Shown here in pieces: positions 43,393 to 51,141 of a stretch of DNA of 64,000 nt (positions are counted from its first letter, which is position 1; every line of letters starts with the position of its first letter). The DNA is taken from positions 124,001 to 188,000 of the forward strand of contig NZ_JADMLH010000014.1 in assembly GCF_016464385.1 (NCBI RefSeq). Direction: 5' to 3'. Position numbers and translations under genes: made by a program. The DNA comes from Nucisporomicrobium flavum (lineage in GTDB: Bacteria > Actinomycetota > Actinomycetes > Mycobacteriales > Micromonosporaceae). Under the pieces are notes generated by a model. The model saw only the letters and a program-made list of their open reading frames with translations. It ran no database searches and was not told where the DNA came from.

Positions 43393-43860
43393 GTGCTGCG
43401 AGCTGCCGTCGATGCCGATCGGGACACCGTCCTCACCTGGCGTAATCACCCGGACGTCCGTGCGGTCAGCCTGACCACGCACGTCATCACGCCGGAGGAG
43501 CACGCGACGTGGTGGGACGCGGCGCTCGCGGATCCGCGGCGGCACATCCTGATCTTCGACGACAAGGGCGTCGTCATTTTCGACCTGCGTGCGGATCCGC
43601 CGAGCTGGAGCTTCTACCTGGACGTCGCCGGGCTCGGCACGGCCCTGCTGCCGACCTGGATGCGCCTGGAGCAGGCCGCGGTCCGGTACGCGTTCGGCGA
43701 GCTGGGCCTGACCCGGCTGGGCGGCGAGACGCTGGCGGCCAACAAGCAGGTGCTGGCCCTGCACCGGCGCTTCGGCTTCCGGGAGACGCGCCGCTACGAC
43801 CGGCTGATCGACGGCACGCCGCAGACCGTGGTGTGGACCGAGAGGGGAACTGAGCAGTGA
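43393..43860 (+). CDS. pseH: PseH-type GNAT acetyltransferase
   Basis: The 155-residue GNAT protein starts LRAAVDADRDTVLTWRNHPDVRAVSLTTHVITPEEH, a pattern shared with PseH proteins, and ends with GGETLAANKQVLALHRRFGFRETRRYDRLIDG, the acetyl-CoA binding region. PseH acetylates N-4 of the amino sugar made by PseC. It is coupled to pseI by GTGA overlap, which strongly supports the assignment, although GNAT proteins with other acyl donors would look similar. Note the unusual separation of about 22 kb from pseB/C/F/G. Confidence 0.83.
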   Translation: MLRAAVDADRDTVLTWRNHPDVRAVSLTTHVITPEEHATWWDAALADPRRHILIFDDKGVVIFDLRADPPSWSFYLDVAGLGTALLPTWMRLEQAAVRYAFGELGLTRLGGETLAANKQVLALHRRFGFRETRRYDRLIDGTPQTVVWTERGTEQ

Positions 43861-44897
43861 TCGTCGACGACGTGGAGATCGGCGCCGGGCGGCGGCCGTA
43901 CATCGTGGCCGAGATGTCGGGCAACCACAACGGCTCCCTCGACCGCGCCCTCGCGCTGGTGGACGCGGCCGCCGAGGCCGGCGCCCACGCCATCAAGATC
44001 CAGACCTACACGGCCGACACCATGACCGTGGACGTCAAGCACCCGCGCTTCCGGATCTCCCAGGGCCACGAGCTGTGGGGGGACGAGTACCTCTACCAGC
44101 TGTACGAGCGCGCGCACACGCCCTGGGAGTGGCACGAGGCGATCTTCGACCGCGCCCGGGAGCGTGGCCTGACCCCGTTCTCCAGCCCGTTCGACCGTAC
44201 GGCGGTGGAGCTGCTCGAGAAGCTCGACGCCCCGATGTACAAGATCGCCTCCTCGGAGATCACCGACCTGCCGCTGATCCGGCTCTGCGCGAGCACCGGC
44301 AAGCCGCTGATCATCTCCACCGGCATGGCGAGCGTGCAGGAGATCGCCGCCGCGGTGGACGCCGCCCGCGGCGCCGGCTGCCGGGACATCGTCGTGCTCT
44401 CGTGCACCGCGTCGTACCCGGCCCCGCCCGAGCACACCAACCTGCGGCGCATCCCGGTGCTCGCCGAGGCGTTCCGGGTGCCGATCGGGCTCAGCGACCA
44501 CACGCTCGGGATCGGCGTACCGGTCGCGAGCGTGGCGTTCGGCGCGTGCCTGATCGAGAAGCACGTCACGCTGGACCGCGGCGACGGCGGCGTGGACTCG
44601 GCCTTCTCGCTGGAGCCGCAGGAACTCGCCGCGCTGGTCGTCGAGTCCGAGCGGGCGTGGCAGGCGCTGGGCACGACCGCCATCGGACCCACCGAGGCGG
44701 AGAAGGAGGGGCTGCGCTTCCGCCGCTCCCTGTACGTAGTGACCGACGTGCGCGCGGGCGACCCGGTCACCGAGGAGAACGTCCGCTCCATCCGCCCGAC
44801 CGGCGGCCTGGCCCCCGACGCCATCGGCCTGGTGCTCGGGCGCACCTTCCAGCGGGACGCGGCCAAGGGCACGCCGCTGTCCTGGGACCTGATCTGA
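43857..44897 (+). CDS. pseI: PseI-type pseudaminic acid synthase
   Basis: The 346-residue NeuB-family enzyme condenses the hexose from PseG with phosphoenolpyruvate to give pseudaminic acid. Signs are YIVAEMSGNHNGSLDRAL, KIQTYTADTMT, FSSPFDRTAVELL, KIASSEITDLPLI, STGMAS, LSDHTLGIGVPVASVAFGA, IEKHVTLDR and a C-terminal SAF domain (RRSLYVVTDVRAGDPVTEENVRSIRP). The HNGSLDRA and QTYTADT details are closer to PseI than to sialic-acid NeuB. It follows pseH by overlap. Confidence 0.9.
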   Translation: MIVDDVEIGAGRRPYIVAEMSGNHNGSLDRALALVDAAAEAGAHAIKIQTYTADTMTVDVKHPRFRISQGHELWGDEYLYQLYERAHTPWEWHEAIFDRARERGLTPFSSPFDRTAVELLEKLDAPMYKIASSEITDLPLIRLCASTGKPLIISTGMASVQEIAAAVDAARGAGCRDIVVLSCTASYPAPPEHTNLRRIPVLAEAFRVPIGLSDHTLGIGVPVASVAFGACLIEKHVTLDRGDGGVDSAFSLEPQELAALVVESERAWQALGTTAIGPTEAEKEGLRFRRSLYVVTDVRAGDPVTEENVRSIRPTGGLAPDAIGLVLGRTFQRDAAKGTPLSWDLI

Positions 44898-44915
44898 GAG
44901 GCACGGAACAAGACG

Positions 44916-46511
44916 GTGTGGCTGAACGCGAACAGCAAGGAGCTCCAGTGGTTCCTGGAGTCGGCGGCGGTCTACTGGGAGAAGAACCTCCCGCACCCCG
45001 CTGACGACGCGGTGGTCGTGGTGGAGGCCTTCCACCAGGACATCCGGGTGAACCTGCGCAACCTGGCGTTCGCCAACGCCATCCGCAAGCTGCACCCGGC
45101 CCGGATGGTGGTGCTGACCGGCGTCGAGGACGCGTGGATGCGCACGCTGTGGAAGGGCTTCGACGTCGGCGTGGTCCGCAAGGTGTCCGAGGCGTTCGCC
45201 GCGTCCGAGGTCATCGACGTGTGGGACCGGGTCCGGCAGTCGGACACGCCGGCCCGGCCGGACGAGACCATCGTGGCCTACACGGACGCCACGTACTGCC
45301 GGCTGGCCAAGGTGCCGCGGCTGCCCGAGGGCTACCGCGAGCGGCCGGACTACCGGCTGCGGCACGCGTACGCCACCCGGCTCTCGGACTTCTACGAGGA
45401 GCTGATGCGGCGCAACGTGGTCGCGCTGGTCACCAGCCACGTCGACTACGACCAGTGGGGGCTGGCCGTCGAGTCGGCCCGCCGCGCCGGGGTCCCGATC
45501 ATCCACACCCAGCAGACCGGATGCCTGAAGGCGTACGGGCTCTACCCGGAGACCGACACCGGCACCGGCACGTTCCGCGAGGAGCTCACCCGGCAGATCG
45601 GCGACGTCTTCGAGACGCAGGTGTGGCCCCGGCACGAGCAGCTGCGGCCGAACGCCGAGCTGGTGGCCTGGCGGGCCAAGGTCAACCTCGGCCGGCCGAG
45701 CTGGTGGCGTGGCGGCGTCACCGCCTCCGTCGACCTCAACAACCCGGCCGAGCGGGCCCGGCTGCGCACCCACGTCGTCGACCGGCTGGGCTTCGACCCG
45801 GCGCGGCCCGTCGTCACGGTCTTCAACCACGCGGTGTCGGACGCGCTCGGCACCAACCGCGAGCTGTTCCCCAGCCTCGCCGACTGGTTCGCCGACACGG
45901 CCGCGTACGCCGCGGAGAACACCGACGCGCAGTGGCTCTTCCTCGACCACCCCAGCCAGGCGCTCTACGACTCGACCGGCTTCTTCGACTCGGTCGCCAC
46001 GCAGTACAAGCGCGTGAAGCACATGGCGTTCCGGCCCAGCGCCACGCTCAGCAAGAACGCGCTGTGGAGCCTCACCGACCTCGGCGTCACCGTGCGCGGC
46101 AGCGTCAGCAACGAGCTGCCGGCGTACGGGATCCCGGTCATCCAGGCGGGCTGGTCGGAGTGGAGCTCGTGCGGGCTGTCCACGGTGGTGGAGGACCAGG
46201 ACGCGTACTGGAAGACCCTCGAGCAGAGCATCGCCGCGATCCGCGACGGCGTCGACCTGGTGAGCGAGGAGCAGGTGCGGCGGGCCCGGCTGTGGCTGTG
46301 GCTGTACCGCAGCGGCACCGACGTGGTCACCCCGCTCGTCCCGCAGTGGGAGGTCTGGCCGGCCGACACGCTGCTCAAGACCATGCGGGCCACGTTCCGG
46401 CACATCGAGGCCGACGCCGACCCGCTGTTCGCGTCGGTCGCGCGCATGTGGACCCGCAAGGAGCCGATGCTCACCCGCACGGACTTCCGCGACCTCGGGG
46501 CGGGCGCATGA
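44916..46511 (+). CDS. putative glycan transferase, GT-B-like
   Basis: I do not recognise a specific family for this 531-residue protein. It has no signal or membrane segment. Features include VVVVEAFHQDIRVNLRNLAFANAIRK, VPIIHTQQTGCLKAYGLYP, PVVTVFNHAVSDALGTN, QWLFLDHPSQ and VSNELPAYGIPVIQAGWSEW; the last parts resemble the donor-sugar half of capsule-type GT-B enzymes. It starts 18 bases after pseI and is coupled to the next gene, so it is the best candidate in this cluster for transferring pseudaminic acid from the CMP donor. This is context inference. Confidence 0.5.
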   Translation: MWLNANSKELQWFLESAAVYWEKNLPHPADDAVVVVEAFHQDIRVNLRNLAFANAIRKLHPARMVVLTGVEDAWMRTLWKGFDVGVVRKVSEAFAASEVIDVWDRVRQSDTPARPDETIVAYTDATYCRLAKVPRLPEGYRERPDYRLRHAYATRLSDFYEELMRRNVVALVTSHVDYDQWGLAVESARRAGVPIIHTQQTGCLKAYGLYPETDTGTGTFREELTRQIGDVFETQVWPRHEQLRPNAELVAWRAKVNLGRPSWWRGGVTASVDLNNPAERARLRTHVVDRLGFDPARPVVTVFNHAVSDALGTNRELFPSLADWFADTAAYAAENTDAQWLFLDHPSQALYDSTGFFDSVATQYKRVKHMAFRPSATLSKNALWSLTDLGVTVRGSVSNELPAYGIPVIQAGWSEWSSCGLSTVVEDQDAYWKTLEQSIAAIRDGVDLVSEEQVRRARLWLWLYRSGTDVVTPLVPQWEVWPADTLLKTMRATFRHIEADADPLFASVARMWTRKEPMLTRTDFRDLGAGA

Positions 46512-47473
46512 TCGGCGCGTGGTTCGCGACCGACTACGACGAGCCGCAGCACGTCATCGAGGGCCTGCCGATCGAGGTCACCAGCGGCCGCGACCCGGGC
46601 CTGGGCATCGTCGACCAGGTGGTGCGCGGGCAGGGCATCGTGGGCCGGGTGACCGGCGACCACGGCGCGGTCGGGCTCAAGGTCAGCAGCCCCGGCGCCG
46701 GCACCCGGGTCGCCGTGCAGATCCACCTGGACGAGGTCGGCACCCGCTGGTGGTCCGACCGGGTGCGCCCGTCGCGGCTCGCACCCGAGCTGCCCCGGGT
46801 GGTGCTGCTGCGGGCGCAAGGCCGGCTGCGCGGCGCGGCCGTGCTGGCCCGCCGCCAGGGCCTGCGGCGCGCCGGCGGCGCGAAGCTCACGCTCGAGTTC
46901 GACCTGACCGCGGCCGAGCTGGACGGCGACGGCCTGCTGATGGTCGAGCTCGCCGAACCCCCGCGACCCGGGTGGGCGGAGGGCCGGTATTCCGCGCGTT
47001 CCGCGCTGGGCGTGCGGATCGACAAGATTTCGGTACGGGCACAGCCCCCCACGACCGCAGCACCGGCTGCACACCCTGACACGGGTTGTGACCTCGCCGT
47101 CCTGCCGCCCGGCAGCCCCGAGCGGTTCCGCCTGGAGCTGTCCCCGGTGACGCCGGCCCCGCCGCTCCCACGCTCCCCGTCGAACAGGTGGACCCGCCGC
47201 AAGCCCGCCCGTGCCGGGTTCAAGGTGCTCCGGGCCGCCCGCCGCGCCGGCACCCGCGTGGTGGCCGAGGTGCACAAGTCCCGCCCGCACGCCGGCGTCG
47301 GCGTGCAGGCGATCGATCTGCTGACCGGCGTACCCGTGGGCCTGGAGGTCGTGGGCCGCGGTGCCGGTGGCCTGGACGTGCGCCGCACCGGTGCCGCCGA
47401 GGGACCGGTTCTGATCGGTCTCGACCCGGGCGACCGGGGCCTGTCCTGCCGTGTCCTGGTGCCGGGCCGATGA
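46508..47473 (+). CDS. hypothetical protein in second glycan cluster
   Basis: The 321-residue protein is unrecognised. Its N-terminal 190 residues are rich in beta-strand-like alternation (VTSGRDPGLGIVDQVVRG, GVRIDKISVRAQ), suggesting a beta-sandwich or carbohydrate-binding-like fold. A Pro/Arg-rich linker at about 220-250 precedes another beta-rich stretch. No signal peptide, membrane helix or catalytic motif is visible. It overlaps both neighbours (ATGA), so it is translated with the putative glycan transferase and the beta-helix protein. A glycan-binding accessory role is a guess. Confidence 0.5.
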   Translation: MIGAWFATDYDEPQHVIEGLPIEVTSGRDPGLGIVDQVVRGQGIVGRVTGDHGAVGLKVSSPGAGTRVAVQIHLDEVGTRWWSDRVRPSRLAPELPRVVLLRAQGRLRGAAVLARRQGLRRAGGAKLTLEFDLTAAELDGDGLLMVELAEPPRPGWAEGRYSARSALGVRIDKISVRAQPPTTAAPAAHPDTGCDLAVLPPGSPERFRLELSPVTPAPPLPRSPSNRWTRRKPARAGFKVLRAARRAGTRVVAEVHKSRPHAGVGVQAIDLLTGVPVGLEVVGRGAGGLDVRRTGAAEGPVLIGLDPGDRGLSCRVLVPGR

Positions 47474-48501
47474 TCCACCGACCGGTGCTCGGCGCCGACC
47501 CGGACCGCAACCGCCGGCTGCTGCAGGAGGTGCTGGACACCGTCCCGCCGGGGAAGCTGGAGCTCCCACCCGGTACGCACGCGCTCGCCGACGGCTTGCG
47601 CGTCCCCGGCGGCTGGACCGTACGCGGCTCGGAGGTGGCCGGCGCGAACGGCGGGCCTCCCGGCACCTGGCTGGGGTCCACCGGTACGACCGGGCACCCG
47701 GTGCTGCACATCGTCGGCTCCGACGTGTCCGTGAGTGATCTGGGCCTGCGGCCGCCGCCGGCGGACCCGGGTGAGCACGGGGGCGACCGCGGTACGGCGA
47801 TCACGGTCGGCGACTACCTCTACCCGGGGACCCCCGAGTGGATCTCCGGTGTCGACCTCCGGCGCGTGCACGTCGAGCGCCCGGAGGAGAAGCACGCCAA
47901 CTGCATCGCGATCATGGGCGCGGTCCGCGACCTCACCGTGCACGACGTGACGATCCGGGGCGGCTACACGGGCGTCGCGGTGCACTGGGGCGCGGTCGGC
48001 GCGGACGTGTCCACGATCGAGGGACCCACGTACCACCCGCACCGCCTCACGATCACCGACCTGCGGGTGACCGACGCGATCGAGGGTTTCTACCTCAGCT
48101 CGGTGCACGACGTCCGGGTCGAGGGCGCCTGCCTGCGCGGCGTGGAGATGGGCTTCCGGCTGCTCCCGGGCGACAACACCGACCGCTTCGTCACCTCCTC
48201 GGAGCACGTGAGCTCCGCCATCGACATCTCCGGCGTGTGTGTGAGCTGGCACGGCCCCCGGTACGCGGTGCGGGTCGCCGGCTGGGGCCGTAGCGAGGTG
48301 GACGGCCTGGTCAGCGTCCTGCGCTACCGCGACACCGCGATCCGCGACTGCACGCTGCGCGGGACCGGCACCGGTGACGCGTGGTCCCCGATCCTCGTGG
48401 AACGGGCCGAGGGCGTGGCGCTGCACGACATCATCGCGTCGTCGAACCATCCCACAGAGCCGGGCGCCTGCTGTAGGGTCGCTGCCAAGCCGTCGGTGTA
48501 A
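47470..48501 (+). CDS. right-handed beta-helix protein
   Basis: The 343-residue protein shows repeated short strands (VSDLGLRPP, ISGVDLRRVHVERP, VRDLTVHDVTIRGG, HRLTITDLRVTDA, VHDVRVEGACLRG, AIRDCTLRG) with the spacing of a pectate-lyase-like right-handed parallel beta-helix. Such folds act as polysaccharide lyases, epimerases or phage-type depolymerases. It lacks a signal peptide, so it may modify glycan precursors inside the cell or be exported differently. It overlaps the preceding gene and ends the pseH-pseI cluster. Confidence 0.6.
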   Translation: MIHRPVLGADPDRNRRLLQEVLDTVPPGKLELPPGTHALADGLRVPGGWTVRGSEVAGANGGPPGTWLGSTGTTGHPVLHIVGSDVSVSDLGLRPPPADPGEHGGDRGTAITVGDYLYPGTPEWISGVDLRRVHVERPEEKHANCIAIMGAVRDLTVHDVTIRGGYTGVAVHWGAVGADVSTIEGPTYHPHRLTITDLRVTDAIEGFYLSSVHDVRVEGACLRGVEMGFRLLPGDNTDRFVTSSEHVSSAIDISGVCVSWHGPRYAVRVAGWGRSEVDGLVSVLRYRDTAIRDCTLRGTGTGDAWSPILVERAEGVALHDIIASSNHPTEPGACCRVAAKPSV

Positions 48502-48553
48502 TCGACGCTCCTGAAAGATTTCGTGAGTTTCCGCCGTTGGCGGGCGCAGAACG

Positions 48554-48591
48554 GGGCCGGGGGTGAACGCCGCCACGTCCACCCCCGGCCC
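48554..48591. terminator. bidirectional terminator hairpin
   Basis: GGGCCGGGGGTG (48554-48565) pairs with CACCCCCGGCCC (48580-48591), a 12-base perfect stem with a 14-base loop. It lies between the convergent beta-helix gene and the second MMPL gene. Confidence 0.7.
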
Positions 48592-48612
48592 TCCTGCACC
48601 GTCAGTTCCGGC

Positions 48613-50850
48613 TCAGCCGACCTCCACCAGCTCGCGGGGTTCCTCCGTGCTCGGCGTGACGGCCGGGCCGTGGGCGGCGTGCCGTCCGCGTCCCCGCAGC
48701 AGCCGCGGCGCCCACCAGTTGGCGTCGCCGAGCAGCGTCATCAGCGACGGCAGCACGACCGCCCGGATCAGCGTCGCGTCCAGCAGGATCGCGGCGGCCA
48801 GCCCCACACCCAGCTGCTTCATGTCGATCGTGGACAGCGTGGCGAAGATCGAGAAGACCGCGACCATCACGATGGCGGCGCTGGTGACCACGCCCGCCGA
48901 GCCGGTGATGCCCTCGGCCACAGCCTCCCGGTTCGGTACGCCGCGCAGCACCGCCTCGCGGATCCGGCTCACCACGAACACGTGGTAGTCCATCGACAGG
49001 CCGAACAGCACCACGAACAGGAACAGCGGCAGCCACGTGACGATCGCGCCCATCGAGGTGAAGCCCAGCGCGCCCTCCGCCCAGGTGTTCTGGAAGACCA
49101 GCACGAGCAGGCCGTACGCCGCCCCCGCGGAGAGCAGGTTCAGCAGGATCGACGTGAGCGCCACGACCACCGAGCGGAACGTCCATGCCATCACCAGGAA
49201 CGTCAGCAGCAGCACGAAACCGACGACGATCGGCAGCTTGTGCCAGATGTGCGTGGCGTAGTCCTCGCTCTCGGCGACGCCGCCGCCGACCGCGTACGAG
49301 GCTCCGCTCAGCCCGCCCAGCGCCGCCGGCACGAGGTTCTCGCGGAGTCGGTGCAGCGACTGCACCGCCTCGTCGCTGCGGGAGGCGAACGGCGTCGCCA
49401 CCGACAGCGTGGTCACCCGCCGGTCCGGTGAGACCTTGATCTCGGGGCCGCCCTGCTCGGTGGCGGCGAACAGCCGGTCGCCCTCGGTGCTCGCGGCGAG
49501 CCGGGTCAGGGCCGCCTTGACCGCGGGCGCCTGGTCGGCCGGTGCCTGGACGGCCACGATGTGGTTGGTGCCGTTGCTCGGGTACGCGGCCGCCAGCCGG
49601 TCGTACGCCTGCATGGCCGGGGTGGTGCGGGGCAGGTCCTCCGTACCCGGGAACTTGAGCTGCATGCCCAGCGCGGGCGCCGCGAGGCCGAGCAGGAGGC
49701 TGACGCTGACCAGCAGAGTGGGCAGCGGGCGGCGCAGCGCCGGGCGCAGCACGACCGACCAGAAGCGGCTCGGCTGCACCTGGCCGTCCGCGGTGGTACG
49801 CCGCGCGGCGAGGCGCCACAGCAGCGGCACCCGCGGCCGGTCCACCCAGCGGCCCAGCTTGGCGAGGAGGGCCGGCAGCACGGTCAGCGAGCCGATCACC
49901 GCGACGGCGACGACGAGGATCGAGCCCACGGCCAGCGAGGAGAAGATGGCGTCGTTGGCGAGGAACAGGCCGGCCATGGCGATGATGACCGCCGTGCCGG
50001 AGACGACGACCGCGTGCCCGGAGGTCTCCGCGGCGAGCTCGACGGCGTCGACGTGCCCGCGCCCCCGGGCCCGTTCCTCCCGTTCCCGGCGTACGTAGAA
50101 CAGCGAGTAGTCGATGCCCACCGCCATGCCGATGAGCAGGATGACGCTGGAGGTGGAGTCGTTGGCCGGGATCAGGTGCGAGGCCAGTGTGGACAAGCCG
50201 ATCGCGGCGGCCACCGAGGAGAGCGCCAGCAGCACGGGGATGCCGGCGGCGATGAGCGCGCCGAACGCGATGATGAGGATCGCCAGCGTCACGGGCAGGC
50301 TCAGCAGTTCCGCCCGCTTGAAGTCCTTGCCCAGCGTGTCGTCGAGCGCCTTGTTGATCGACGGGCCGCCGACCTGCTCGACGCGCAGGTCCGGGTACCG
50401 CTGCTGGACCTCGGCGGTCGCCGCGCGCAGCGGCTCCACCCGGTCGGAGGCGGTCTCCGGGTCGCCGCTCATCGTGATCGGCACCAGCAGCGCCGAGCCG
50501 TCGGTCGCCGGGATCGCCTTGCCGACCTCCGCCACCCCCGGCACGGTCCGCAACCGGTCGGTGGCGGCGGCCGCCGCGTCCCCGGCCGTCTTCTTGTCCA
50601 GCGCCCCGGAGCGGGCGGTGATCAGGACATTGTCGACGGCCGGCTCGTCCGCGAACCGGCCCGCCTCGATCATGACGCCGGCCCGGCCGGACTCGCCCAC
50701 GGACATGTCCTCCGCAGTGGACTCCTGCAGCCCGGCGGCGTTGCCCCCGATGAAGCAGACGGCCACGAACACCACCCACAACGCCACCGCCCGCCATGGA
50801 TGCTCCGCGCTCCACCGCGCGAGCCGTACTGTGACCGGTCGCTTGCCCAT
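48613..50850 (-). CDS. MMPL-family (RND-type) membrane transporter, second copy
   Basis: The 745-residue protein has the same plan as the pump at 37475-39664. Shared signatures are VGESGRA near the N-terminus, GMAVGIDYSLFYVRRERE, LFGLSMDYHVFVVSRIRE and ITGSAGVVTSAAIVMVAVFSIFATL. The ATG at 50850 is supported by an AGGGGGG stretch seven bases upstream. The two pumps differ in the external domains and so probably move different substrates. No regulator is adjacent. Confidence 0.9.
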   Translation of the reverse strand: MGKRPVTVRLARWSAEHPWRAVALWVVFVAVCFIGGNAAGLQESTAEDMSVGESGRAGVMIEAGRFADEPAVDNVLITARSGALDKKTAGDAAAAATDRLRTVPGVAEVGKAIPATDGSALLVPITMSGDPETASDRVEPLRAATAEVQQRYPDLRVEQVGGPSINKALDDTLGKDFKRAELLSLPVTLAILIIAFGALIAAGIPVLLALSSVAAAIGLSTLASHLIPANDSTSSVILLIGMAVGIDYSLFYVRREREERARGRGHVDAVELAAETSGHAVVVSGTAVIIAMAGLFLANDAIFSSLAVGSILVVAVAVIGSLTVLPALLAKLGRWVDRPRVPLLWRLAARRTTADGQVQPSRFWSVVLRPALRRPLPTLLVSVSLLLGLAAPALGMQLKFPGTEDLPRTTPAMQAYDRLAAAYPSNGTNHIVAVQAPADQAPAVKAALTRLAASTEGDRLFAATEQGGPEIKVSPDRRVTTLSVATPFASRSDEAVQSLHRLRENLVPAALGGLSGASYAVGGGVAESEDYATHIWHKLPIVVGFVLLLTFLVMAWTFRSVVVALTSILLNLLSAGAAYGLLVLVFQNTWAEGALGFTSMGAIVTWLPLFLFVVLFGLSMDYHVFVVSRIREAVLRGVPNREAVAEGITGSAGVVTSAAIVMVAVFSIFATLSTIDMKQLGVGLAAAILLDATLIRAVVLPSLMTLLGDANWWAPRLLRGRGRHAAHGPAVTPSTEEPRELVEVG

Positions 50851-51141
50851 CGCTGGCCCCCCTGCTCGTTTCTGTGTCGAAACTGAACCTAGGCAGGGTG
50901 GGAGCTGGGAACATCCGGGTCGGACCCGCGGTCGACCCCGATTCGTGGCGGGGCGCCGGCGGGGGTCGGCGGGCCGCCGGGATGCACGATTTGATGGCGT
51001 ACGCGGCACTGCGTGGGGATCTTGCTCGCCCCGGCGGAGGACGCGACGGCCGCACGACCCTGAGACGGGCTCAGGGTCCACCCCCGGGGTCGTGACGGGA
51101 AAGCAGCATGCATGGCCGCCGCGGGCGGCAGCGTCAGCCGA
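50851..51141. promoter_or_regulatory. 291-base intergenic region between MMPL and GGDEF-EAL genes
   Basis: Both flanking genes are on the minus strand, so this stretch holds the MMPL promoter and the end of the GGDEF-EAL transcript. A hairpin CCCTGAG / CTCAGGG at 51058-51076 (loop ACGGG) may terminate the GGDEF-EAL mRNA about 66 bases after its stop. No gene is convincing. Confidence 0.4.
51058..51076 (-). terminator. possible terminator of GGDEF-EAL gene
   Basis: A 7-base stem CCCTGAG / CTCAGGG with loop ACGGG lies 66-84 bases downstream of the GGDEF-EAL stop. It is short and has no T run, so the call is weak. Confidence 0.35.

Noticed and set aside
43794..46403. Very long open frame antisense to pseI and the following gene
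   Set aside because: It is a by-product of high GC at third codon positions; the plus-strand frame has clear PseI and overlapping-gene structure, and the antisense protein has no domain signature and is unusually rich in Val, Arg and Gln.
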